Source: Thamnaconus septentrionalis (taxonomy: Eukaryota; Chordata; Actinopteri; Tetraodontiformes; Monacanthidae). From it: 64,000 nucleotides of DNA. Positions 1-11,959 of the stretch are shown in pieces (position 1 is the first letter of the stretch; each line of letters begins with the position of its first letter). The translations under genes were made by a program, and so were the position numbers. The stretch lies in assembly GCA_009823395.1 (NCBI GenBank), contig CM020507.1:14312001-14376000 (forward strand), given 5' to 3'. The notes beneath the pieces were generated by a model. It was not told where the DNA came from. It ran no database searches and was given only the letters and a program-made list of their open reading frames with translations.

Positions 1-402
1 GTTGGCCTCGGGGGGTAAATGCGTTGGATTTGCTGTTAACTAAATAAACAAGACGACGTCAATAATGCAGATTACCCGAAGGCGTTCCGTTGCAGAGCCT
101 GTGTGGGTACGCTGATAAACAGAATGCAGGATTTTCAGTGGAGACACGAGAAGCCCTGCAGCTGAGAAACGCCGGCTTTTTGTTCAAGTTGGCTGCAATC
201 CAAAATAAATAACGGTGAATCCGTGCAATACCGTTTGAAACAAAAGTGTATTGTCTGTGCACTTTTGCACTTTCTTTTAACATTCACCTGTTGTTGTGAT
301 TCTTGCTGATTGCCAACAGTGGAACCAGTCTCCACTTTCATTGGGACTGAGGCGGGCGGGGTTCCACTCTGGACGTTGCCAGTTTATCGCAGGCCCACTC
401 TA

Positions 403-735
403 GCTGCGTTTCCATTACAGTTTTTCGTGAAATAAAAGCGATACTTCTAAAATTTCAACAAAGTGCAATTGCGATTTGCAGGTGTTTCCATTGAATCGTG
501 TGAAGCGCAGAAGCCGTAATTTGAGATTTTTTGATAATTACGGCCTTACGTTTGCTGTTTTTTGTTTGCTGAAGAATGGTTGTAATATTTTTCTCTTTGG
601 TTCCTTGTAAAAAAAATACAATGCGCCATTTTCACTTGAAGTGAACCTGGTCACGTGACCCCGTATGTCACGTCCACTGACGTGTAAATGCAGAAAAAGG
701 ATTTCCATTGCACTTTTGCGATATATCTCTATATC
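403..735 (+). mobile_element. Truncated copy of a dispersed inverted-repeat element (copy 1)
   Basis: Begins GCTGCGTTTCCATTAC (403-418) and aligns by eye along its length with 36317-36680: shared blocks include ATAAAAGCGATA, AATTTCAACAAAGT, GATTTGCAGGTGTTTCCATT and CACTTTTGCGATATA. The match stops near 735 and the right terminal inverted repeat is absent. It lies in probable rasa1 intron 1. Confidence 0.75.
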
Positions 736-750
736 AAGTTTAGTGTGATG

Positions 751-794
751 TAGCTTTCACACTAATGAAAGCTATATCAAGCTTTCATTAGTGT
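751..794. repeat. Nested alternative hairpins
   Basis: ACACTAATGAAAGCT (759-773) pairs perfectly with AGCTTTCATTAGTGT (780-794) across a 6-base loop. TAGCTTTC (751-758) also pairs with GAAAGCTA (767-774). The middle arm is shared, so the two stems exclude each other. Confidence 0.7.
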
Positions 795-3136
795 TTTAGC
801 ATCCTGTTGAAATCTTGTGTTTTGGCCGAGGCTGATGAGCTGCTCTGCTCTCACTCCTTCTCTGCTGGCCATTCAACTGCTGGTTTTCGTGGCTAGAAGC
901 AGAACCAGAAACATGACTGCCACCGCTACAGAATTTGGCCTCGCCGTTCATCCACGGCTTGTTGACGTACTTGACACGAGGAGCGAAGTGTGGTGAGAGT
1001 TCTAATACTGCTTAAATTCAGGGCTGCAGTGGCGCCTCACCATCAGACCATGTTGCCTTGTGGTATCGTATCAGAAATATTTTGGGCATCGCACCAAAGT
1101 TATTTTTGTATCGTAGCAACACTGGTTCCTCGGCACTCGGGGCAGCAGTTTGTGAATGTTTTGCATGTTTTTCTGTGGCTTTTAATTTGCTCTTGATAAG
1201 TATTCACTGTATTTTCTTTCTTGACCTGATGTGAACCAAATGCTTTTATTGATCTACTGCACTACCGCAACACTGAGCTTTGTTGCCAGATGATGGAAAA
1301 GTCCTCGGTTTTCATGATCATGGCACTCCTGTGATTTGATGCAGCGCCCCCGCCTGGTCTGGTGGAGCTGTAGACCTCTTTGGTCTCTCTCCTTCTCCTC
1401 ACCTGCTCCGAGAACTACTTCTAGATCTCTCTGACACCTCCGTCATGTCAAACACAGAAACGAAAGACCTCCAGCATGGCTTGCTTCCCTCTTTACAGTC
1501 TTTGTTGTAGTTCTTGCTGCTTAAAAAAAACTAGGACTGTGGTGGCCGTTGTTGAGTATCTCCGTTATTATCACCTGTCCTGTGAAACAATTTTCGTTCT
1601 GCCATGTTTTTTTTTATGTGTCTGAATGACAGTAAAAATCAAGTATAATCTAAGCTTGTGTACATGGGAAGATGGCTTACCAAATGAGTTTGGTTGTTGT
1701 TCTCCAGTCCATCAGGAACTTTTAAAATGTCAAATTGGAGCTTGAAAGTGAGAAGTGGTTTGGGGCTTTGTTGGTTTAAAAAAGCAGAACATAAATTCAG
1801 GAGTGAGCAGTGACCTGTGCAGTTATATTTCATATTGTACAAGACTGTATCAATTTTTTTCAGAGCCTTTAAAAAAAATAAAATAAATAATGACAGGAGT
1901 TTTATGGTTCAGTTAATGGTGACGTTTTGTAAGATCTCAAATGCTTTTGCTTGACTTGAGCACTGTGTGCACTGTGGATAACTGGTTGTGCTTATACTTT
2001 GCACCGTGGACAGACATGCAGCGTGCTGTGCCCTGCACTGCCATGTCATTGTTCACTCCCTCTGTTCCCACTCGGTATTATTCCCTCCAGCCTCCCGACC
2101 AATTCAAGAGCTCCTCAGCCTCCCTCTCCAACCACTCACATTCATCCTCTTCATCAGGCAAATCCCCTCAAAGCCCCATCCTGGACACTTAACTCTGCGT
2201 CTCTCCTATTAAGCCTCCTCCAGAGCTTGCTATATGTAGTAGTAGACGTCTCTGTGTTTTCTCTGCGAGCCGAGACCTCCTCGCCCTAAACCAGAGTGAG
2301 CCCTTTTGGCTCCCCTGAGAGCAGCGCTGCTGCAGCACCTCATTCATCTTTTTACGGCTGGATGTTTTTCAAGCCACTGCTTCTCTGTCGAGAGAAGCGC
2401 TGATGGCCTATATTTGGAGAAGCATGTTAATCTTTTACCTCAGCTGGCGAGGCTGCAGTCAAGTTCAACAGCAGCAGAGTTTAGCCGCTGAGAATTTCAC
2501 CAGTGTTGTTGCTTCAAAAGTTTCTGTTTTATTTTGAAAGTACGCCGTGTCAAATGCTTTGCTTACTTTAGAAAGGGCATTTGGTATCTGGTACATTCCT
2601 GTTATTTGCTTCAGTACACAATCTGTTCTTCCTATCTGGGTTTGACTCATGGGAATTATATTAAATCTTTTATTTGTGATCAGTTAGTATACAAGTGTTT
2701 ATAGTCATGATGATAATTAGGATCCTCTAGCTGTATTAAATTGTAAATTTATTGTAATAAAGGGGTATGAGAGCAAGTAGTGCTCTCGTACCTCCACTTT
2801 TGTCTCAAATGGTCCCATTGGTAACAAATCTGGTTGGTCTGCTTACCTGTGATAGACAGGTTTGCCCATTCACCCTCCAAGTTTTGCCTCTTCTTTCCAG
2901 ACAGATCAGATTCTACTAGATGGGCGTGTGAGATAGATAATGTAATCATCCGAATTGCCATATTCAGGTCATTTTCACATATATATGAGATTAAAGAGAA
3001 CTGCACCAATCATTCTGCATGAAAGGCGGATCAACTGAATATCAGTTTTCTTTCCGTCTCCAGCGCAGCGTGATGGGAGCCGTCCCCGCGATGTGTTTCT
3101 GATTTCTAACGCTTGGATTTTCCAATCTTTCCCCAG

Positions 3137-5724
3137 GTGGTACCATGGCAAGCTAGACCGAACCATCGCAGAGGAGCGGCTGCGCCAGGCCCGGAGCCCT
3201 GGCAGCTACCTCATCAGGGAGAGTGACCGCCGGCCCGGTTCCTTTGTCCTGTCTTTCCTCAGCATGAACAGCGCGGTCAACCATTTCAGGTACGGCTGCT
3301 GTAGCAGGAGACAGGCTGTATGTGAGCATGAATGTGTGATCAGTGCTTTGAGCCACTCAGTTACGCATTGTTTAAAATGTTTGAAGCAGCCTCTCAGGGT
3401 TTGGGACTTGGAACAATCAGCTCCGCTGTCTCCCGCACACTTCCCAGATCTGCTGGTCATCCTGCATATGCACAATTCTTAGCGTGTCACCATCAGAAAG
3501 GGAAATGAACCATAATATTATGGGATATGATTAAAGCAGCTCTAGGTAACTTTCGGCGGGAATGGCGAAGTGACCAAGTAAACACGCTGCGGCGCTAGTT
3601 TATTGATGTGGGGAAATACAAATAGTGGCCTAGCTGGAGCGCTCGTATGTCTTCAGGAAAAACAGCAATATGAAATGCAAAACAGACATTGACAATAACG
3701 TTGTAGCAAACGTTCAGCACTTTTATTACTTTGTCTTTCATCGGGGTTAATTATTGGGTTCCATTCCGTCATTTTATAATCTTATGTATTTGTAATAGTA
3801 GTATGTAAAACCGCCTGTAAATAAACGTGTGACGTTGCCGTATAGTGGTTCGTCCGGCGTGTCGGGTCGCGCTTGAAAGTTACGCAATGCAGTTACAGCC
3901 GGCACAACCCCCCCTCTCGCTGCCGAGGTGGCACCATCGATCCTATGAATCAGTTATGTACCGCTTTACTGAGTTTGGAATCATAATTTTATGGTCGAAA
4001 AGTTACCTAGAGCTGCTTTAAGCCAACATACAGTCGCAAACTTTTTTTTGCAAAACTTTGAGATGAGAATGTAGAGCTTGTTATGAGGTGGGTCCTCACA
4101 TACAAGCTCAGAGATGAGTTGATAATGAAGTGGAGGTTTGTTTCTCTCTCTCGGTTGGTTTGTGGTTTCCTTGTCTTTCTCTTTTGGCCCATTGAAATCC
4201 GCCTGCATCACAGACTGTCAAAAGAAACAGCAGAATCTCTTTAGCGTTTTCTTTTTAATGCACATTCAGTTCCTGCTTATAGGAGGAAACCCATGAATTT
4301 GCACGTGCTTGCATGCGTTCACGCCACGCAAGAATCCTCCATGCATGACACGCCAGTGAAGCCGAAGTGAAGTGAGAAGAGAGTGCATTATCAGCTATTG
4401 GGTATGCACCATCCTGGGAGTCAATAGGACAGGACAGGCAACTGTCTTGTCCTCCCCCTGGACTCATGTTTTGCACCTTCTCTAGAAGAACTCGTGCATA
4501 AATACACAAACTGCAAATACTAAATTCAAAATGTGCTCTTTCTGATTAAAATCAAACACTGTGAGAGCCTTGCTTTTTCATGACACAAGTTATTACTTGA
4601 GAGACCTGCAGGCACTCATCAAAGGGTTGATTTCAGAAATTGACCAATGCGGGTCAGGAGAGAGACAGAAGGGTGATGGTTGGTGTTCAGCAGTAATGTG
4701 GTGCATCATGAGAGCCAAATCATCAGTTTGGTCTTTTCCGCTTTATTACACGTCGCTAGAGCTCCGCCCATTGTTGCAACATAAGTGGAAGTGCTTTGTG
4801 CTTACAAAGAACAATAACGTTAAAATCCTATAATGATGTTAGCTGGAAAGTAAGAACAAGAATTAAAAAAGGTCTGTGACTTGCTTGCTTTTTTATCAGT
4901 AGTTGAGGTTATTGTCGCACAAATTTCTCAAGAGGGACTGGATGGTTATTAAAACCTCAAAATGTTGCTTTTCTGCCCTTGTAGACCACTGCGCTCGAAT
5001 TAAATCACTTTCTTCATTCCCTTCTTCCAAAGGTCATCCGATTTACTGCCGTTTTCAGCTTGTGCTCCTCCTCATGCTTCCCAAAAACTCCTGAATCTTC
5101 CTGCCGGCGTCTGCGCGCTGAGAAATTGTTCTGTCCAGGAAATGCACTTCCTAATTAAGTAACAATTACATCATCCCTTTACTCAGACGGGCCAAGTGTG
5201 GAAGCATGATCTCATAGATGCTGGATAGAGGCAGCTCGTCTGTGAGGGAATTATGAACATGAGGTTAATTGTGTGGCACCTGCACTTAAGAAGGCTTATG
5301 TCCTTCCAATGTGCATGCAGGAAATGAGTAACGGCTCACATGGCTTTCTTATAAATCCTCAATTAGAGATCCAATCAGCTGATGAGCATAGAGTTAAGAT
5401 TAGCGACTGCGCAATGAAAGGTGAGTTACGACAGTCATAGTTACAAGTTTGAATCTGTCACAACGTAGATGGAACGTCCTGATAGTTAGTTTCAGTATTG
5501 CTTAATCAAGAAAAAGTATTTCTGTTCTGTGTTTTTTTTTTGAGGATATATTTGCAGTTTTTTCACAGGTTGTTTTCTCTCCTTTCAGGATAATCGCCAT
5601 GTGCGGGGACTATTACATCGGCGGGCGGCGTTTCTCCTCTCTGTCAGACCTGATTGGTTATTACAGCTACGTGTCGTGTCTACTGAAAGGAGAGAAACTG
5701 CTATCGCCGGTGGCGCCCCCAGAG
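3137..5724 (+). other. rasa1: rasa1 N-terminal SH2 domain (exons 3137-3289 and 5589-5724)
   Basis: Visible residues 1-96 begin WYHGKLDRTIAEERL, the classic SH2 start. The phosphotyrosine-binding Arg of the YLIRES motif is residue 27, codon 3216-3218, equivalent to human Arg207. The second exon gives MCGDYYIGGRRFSSLSDL and ends PVAPPE. Nothing required for binding is missing. The intervening 2.3-kb intron (3290-5588) contains an inverted-repeat transposon at 3531-4021 and otherwise nothing I can assign. Confidence 0.93.
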
Positions 5725-8700
5725 GTGAGGCTGAATCCAAGTCACAAGCGCTTTCCTTTCAGGAGGCTCAGTCCGGTTTAATTTTTAATCATTTTTGAAG
5801 CCTTTCCATGGCTTGTCTGACATGACATTACATGGTGTTGTTTGCTCTTATCCCCTGGCAGCTGGTTTGGAGAATGAAACATTGGGAAATACACCTTGTG
5901 CAAACGTTGTTCACCCCTTCGATTCATAGTATCAGGGTTGAACTGTAATTGTGCAATGTTTAATAAGTCTCTCCAAAAGGCCCCCAGATAGTGTAATGTG
6001 AGATGCACAGTGTGAAGCATGTTGGTTTGTCTGGGTTACACAATAATGTGCGATTATTATTCTGTTTTTTTCCCTTCAAAAACCAAAAGAACTAAACAGA
6101 AAACAACATACACAATACAAATCATTGTGCTTGCATAGAGACACTATGTTTATGTTTAGAATGAACAACAGCAGTAAGAAAGTGGATATTAAACAGTATT
6201 TATGGTGCCCCCCTCTGTATTTAAGATAACAATCAGGATCATTTATCCAGTGTGAAGGTCCATGTCAACACTGAGACTTGTATTGATTGTGTTTATTTCC
6301 TTCACAGCCTGTAGAAGACAGGAGGAGAGTCAGGGCCATACTTCCTTACACCAAAGTGCCAGATACTGATGAGATCAGGTGAGTTTCTTCCTGTCAACCT
6401 GAACCAAGTTTCCTCAAACATCCCCAGAGTGTGTTTTATTCAGAATGTAATCAAGTCGTTTCCACCAAGTACTTTATGGACACAGTTCGTCGCTCTGAGC
6501 AGTGCAACCTCAGCACAAAAAAAATCTAAATTTTCCAGTTTGTGCTTTTAAAATTTTTGGCAAAAGTCAAAATTGTTTTGGACCACATGAGCAACAGTGA
6601 CTCCCCTCAACTCAAGCCTGCAGTATTTCATCGTGTTGCTCCTTGGAAAAAAAAAAAAAAAAGCGGCCTTGTCTTCCTCCCTTTGGTATGTAGAGAGGCA
6701 CGCTGCTCTACTCATGGCAGTCTGGAAAGCACATCATCTGACTTGTTAATGAAAAACAGTCTTGTCTGTGCCAGTAGCAGCAGCAGCGGCTGGTGATACC
6801 AGCTACCCCCAATTTCCTAAATCCGATAAACATCTGTCTCAAGTCAACCTCAACCCCAAATCTACCGGGCAGCCACAGGTTTCACTGAAGGGGGAGAAAC
6901 AGCGGCCACGCTGTTGCTTTTAAACAAGCCAGAAGAGACCTCTGCTGGTAAATGTGTGTCATCGCACACAGCACAAACTCAAATCCTTGTCTCTGTGCAA
7001 CTGGTCAACAAGGTCTGAGATTTTCAGATTTGCTACTAACTAGATTATTATTATTTTTTTTTTGCATATTCTCAAGATGATAGTGACACAGAAGAGCTCA
7101 GCTGCTGTTGGGAAACTTCCTTGCATGTGCTGCCAGCCTAAAAACGTCCCTTTTGAATTGGTGTGCTCAATACATTGTTTTATTTCATTGTCTCGTCTCT
7201 AGCTTCCTCAAAGGGGACATGTTTATTGTTCACAATGAACTGGATGATGGCTGGATGTGGGTGACCAACGTTCGCACGGAGGAGCAGGGCCTCATTGTGG
7301 AGGATCTGGTGGAGGAGGTGGTGAGTACAAAGGGTGATGTGCGATGAATGCACAGATGGACGTCAGCATGAAAAACAACAAACATATTCAGTATGTCAGA
7401 TTTGAGGTCTGATCGATTTTGCCTGTGATGTTTTCAGGGGCGGGAGGAGGATCCACATGAGGGGAAAATGTAAGCCGTCTCTCCTGCTTTCACATGAGAG
7501 TGGGAACATTTCCTGTTTCCTTTGTGCCAGTAAATGGGTTAAATTTACACCATGGAAAGTCTGATCTCCAGATCTGTATTTGAATGATAATTACAACACA
7601 GATAATTCCACATGTCCAAAAAAAAAAAAAAAGTAAGTTTTCTTCCATGAACTTTTCTCACTGTTCCTGTTTCTTCTACTGAGCAGATGGTATCACGGAA
7701 AGATCACCAAGACAGAGGCTTACAACCTTCTGATGACAGGTACCTTCCATCTTTTCCTTAGACCTTATTCGCTTGTGATGAATTATTAAAATCAAGTTTC
7801 CAAAATCCAATTTGTTGGTTTTGCTTCCCCTTCGCTCAAAGTCGGCCAAGTGTGCAGTTTTCTGGTCCGACCATCGGACAACACCCCTGGAGACTACTCC
7901 CTGTTCTTTCGCACCAATGAAAACATCCAAAGGTTCAAGATCTCCCCCACCCCCAACAATCAGTACATGATGGGAGGGAGGTACTACAACAGGTACGTCC
8001 GTGCTTTATAATAGCATAGTAAAGGGCCTGTAAAGATGGACTGTGCATTTTGACCCATTCTCTCTCGTCGGCAGTGTTGATGACATCATCGACCATTACA
8101 AAAAAGAGCAAATCGTGGAGGGCTACAACCTGAAAGAGCCGGTGTCCGTGCAGGTCGGCGCTCACCACTGCCGTTATTGATTTTTGTCAGCGTGATGCGT
8201 GACTCACAGATGTATTTACTTATTTATTTATTTTGCGCCTTTTGCAGCATCAGGAACAAGTTCTCACCGACACGGTCGACGGCAGAGAAATTTATAACAC
8301 TATCAGGCGGAAACCAAAAGACGCTTTCTACAAAAACATTGTCAAGAAAGGCTACCTCCTCTTCAACAAAGGTGAAATCTGTTGCGTGCAGTTGTGCGAG
8401 AGGCGCTTGCGGGGCGCCAGACAGGTCGGGATCTATATTAAACCTGGTCTGTCTCGCCATCAGGCAAAGGCAAGCGGTGGAAGAACCTCTACTTCATCCT
8501 GGAGGGAACCGACGCCCAGCTTATCTACTTTGAGAGCGAAAAGAGAGCAACCAAACCCAAAGGGCTGATCGATCTGAGCGTGTGCTCTGTGTATGGTGTG
8601 CATGACAGTCTGTTTGGCAGGTGAGCTCTGAGATCCTCTGAAAGTGACACTTGTTCTGCACTGAATTGCTTTACATTGGTCTCAATCTAAAGTCTGAAGT

Positions 8701-11700
8701 CTAAATCCTGTCGTCTTGTTTCTCGTGTGCTCCAGGCCAAACTGTTTCCAGGTTGTTGTCCAGCACTTTAGCGAGGAACAGTACATATTCTACTTCGCTG
8801 GGGAGGCTCCAGAACTGGCACAGGTAATTATGGTACAAAAGCTGTACAAGCATGTGCACATCTGTGTCCGTTTACTTTGTTCAGAGGGACAAAGTTGTCT
8901 TCATCCCAAAAAGTGACCTGCAGTAAAGTACAAGACAACGTCTAAGTCTGCTGGATTAGCTCAAGCAATGCGTCTGTGTTTGTCAAAGAAGATTTATTTT
9001 ATTTATTTAGCTAACAGTCAGTTGATGACTGTATTGAAAAATATATATTATTATTATTATTATTTTTTTTTTTTTGCAGGACTGGATGAAATGCCTCCAA
9101 ACATTCTGCAGTAACTTGAGGAAAACCACTCAGCAGCCCTCCAACAAGAGGCTCAGACAGGTATGTGTGTGTGTGTGTGTGTGTGTGTGCGGCCCAATCA
9201 AAACAGCTCCCCACCAGTTGAGAAAGGCTCATCTGAACCGTATTGGTCAGTAGGCGACCAGGCCCACAAATATTAAAACAAGCGCAAGGCATTGAATGAA
9301 AGCAGTGACTTTCGCGCCCACGCTTTTTGTCCACTTCGCCTTCAGAACTGTTGAGCAAGTGCTGCTCACTCAAACACATAGCGGCAGCGCACAATTGCAA
9401 ACTGCCTCCACTTGACTCTGAACAGCTTCGTTCTTGCGGGGCGATGTGCCGTGCACGCCCTGCTCCAAAGTTGCTGCAACCATTTAACGGTAATAAAAGC
9501 TGACAATAAATACACAACGCTTGACACGCAGACTAAGTGCTGTCCAATCAACCAGATGCACTTTAGCGCTGTTGCTTGAAACGGGCCTTGCGCGCCTACG
9601 CGGTCCGTCAAGTAGATTATCCTTCACGTTTGTCTGACTGCCTCCTGATTTGACTCTCACGCACTCTGACGTGACGTGTGGTGTTTCTGCCTCCGCAGGT
9701 GAGCAGCCTGATGCTGTACGTGGAGGAGGCCCACAAGCTGCCCGTCAAGTATTTCGCCAGCCCTTACTGCAATATCTACCTGAACAGTGTGCAGGTGGCC
9801 AAGACGCACCCGCGGGAGGGGCAGAACCCCGTCTTCACCGAGGAGTTTAACTTTGAGTGAGTGATTCCCTCCTCTCAGTCCTTCACACCTGCACTCATCC
9901 CTGCTGGCTTCCGACCTCACCCCCCCTCCCTCCTGTTCTCTCAGTGACTTGTCCAGTGAAATCAACCGATTCGAAATCGGCCTGAGCAACAAAACCAAAA
10001 AGAGCAAAGAAAGCGACATCTGTAAGTGCTCCAAGAGGTTCGCCGTCGTGCTTTCAATTTGTCTGCCAGCGGTTTTTCCTCCTCGCGTCAAAACCTCACG
10101 GCCGCCGCTCTCTTCCGCCAGTGTTCATGCGCTGCCTGCTGAACCGCCTGCAGAAGGGCCAGATGATCGACGAGTGGTTCCCCCTCAGCTCCCACGTGCC
10201 CCTCAAGGGCATCGAGCCAGGCTCCCTGCGCGTGCGCGCCCGCTACTCGGTGGAGAAGATAATGCCCGAGGAGGAGTACAGCGAGTTCAAAGAGGTCTGC
10301 GCCGATCTTTGATTTTTCTGCATTCGCTTTTCTGCCGCAATGTATTTCACCTGAAATGACAAAAAAAAAAAAACTCCTCTGGTGCCCCGCAGATGATCCT
10401 GCAGAAGGAGTTCCACGTCATTTACGCTCTGGCCCACGTGTGCGGTCAGGACCGCACCTTGCTGGCCAGCCTCCTCCTGAGGATCTTCAGGCACGAGAAG
10501 GCCGAAGCCCCTCTGCTCAGGACGCTCAACGACAGAGAGATAAACATGGAAGGTGAGAGAGTCGTAGCTGGCAATTACACTGCTCCAAGAACTGCTTTCT
10601 TTTCACTTGTGGAGCTTGCATGTTGTTAAATGATCTCAGATATCAACTTTGAATTGTCGCACGTCGGTTCAAAGTTGATATCAAATTCCAGGAGAAACTG
10701 TTTTTAGTTGGAACAGAACTTTTCTTTACTCCACACTGTTTTTATGAAGAGTTGAAACAAAGCGGCACACAGTGGCAGTCATGCGCACCAATGAGAAGCA
10801 TCAGGCTGTTGCTGCCTGGCTAAACTATCAATAGCAAAACAGTTGCAGTGCAAATTTTGAATTCAATCTTCTGAAACGCTGTCTCTGGGCTATTCTGCAT
10901 GTAGACACAGGAGATACATGTGAAGAGATACAGCAGTGACACAATTTTACTCAGTTCCAATTAGGTTTGCCTGCATCAGGGGCACGTAAACAAATTGACA
11001 GTATATTGTTGTTTATTGTTACTTAGACGAAATAAGAAGTGAATTCTTGTAGTCCTTGTACTGTGGATGTGTTGCGAGGGACGTCATCTTGCTGAAACAT
11101 CCAGTTCTGAGCAGGATGAAACAGGGCAGGTGCAGAATGTGGGTAAATGTTGGTGAAAACAAATAAACTCAACTGACTTCGGACTGATTTTTAGTACAAA
11201 ACAGTACATTATAAATGCATGAGGCGTCCAAAAACTTTCTTCCACCACTGTGTGAGAAGCATCAAATCTGGCAGTTCTGTTGAAAATATGCTTTCATTTT
11301 ATCAAAACATTTTTATTTTTTTTTCATACTCCTTCACTCCAACCAGATGAGGCCACGACATTGTTCAGAGCGACCACCCTCGCCAGCACTCTGATGGAGC
11401 AGTACATGAAGGCCACGGCTACACCCTTCGTCCACCACGCCCTCAAAGACACCATCCTCAAGATCATGGAGAGCAAGCAGTCCTGCGAGGTAGATGCCCA
11501 CAGAGGCGTTTTTCTGTTTGGTACAGCAAAGACTGGCTGTCCATCTCCTCCCCGTTCTGCTGTATCTGAGCTGCAAGGCTCATCACATTCACATCGTTGG
11601 TGACATTAGAACCAATGAGGAAGCCTCAGCGTTTAAAATAAGTCCATATTTTATAAACATTGAGGAAAAATGTCAGTGCGTAACCCGTTGAGTTTAAGAT

Positions 11701-11895
11701 GATAATAAGACAAAGGCGGTGATAAGCATTTTGTACCCATGTCAAACTTTGCTTTGTGTGTTTCAAGCTAAACCCTTCTAAACTGGAAAAGAATGAAGAT
11801 GTGAACCTGAACCTGGCTCATCTCCTCAACATCCTGTCTGAGCTGGTGGAGAAGATCTTCATGGCTGCTGAGATCCTCCCGCCGTAAGAACAAAC

Positions 11896-11959
<64 letters not shown>

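Larger units (their letters stand above)
1..3136 (+). other. Probable rasa1 intron 1; no coding exon seen
   Basis: The first visible rasa1 exon opens with a split codon, so an upstream exon and intron must exist. The mammalian gene has one exon before this one. Nothing in 1-3136 resembles the Gly/Ala-rich N-terminal exon. The stretch holds a dispersed repeat (403-735), a hairpin (751-794) and AT-rich sequence. I see nothing else from about 800 to 3136. Confidence 0.6.

Noticed and set aside
9011..9517. 168-codon - strand frame inside rasa1
   Set aside because: Antisense to a real rasa1 exon and includes a CA-array His-Thr repeat.
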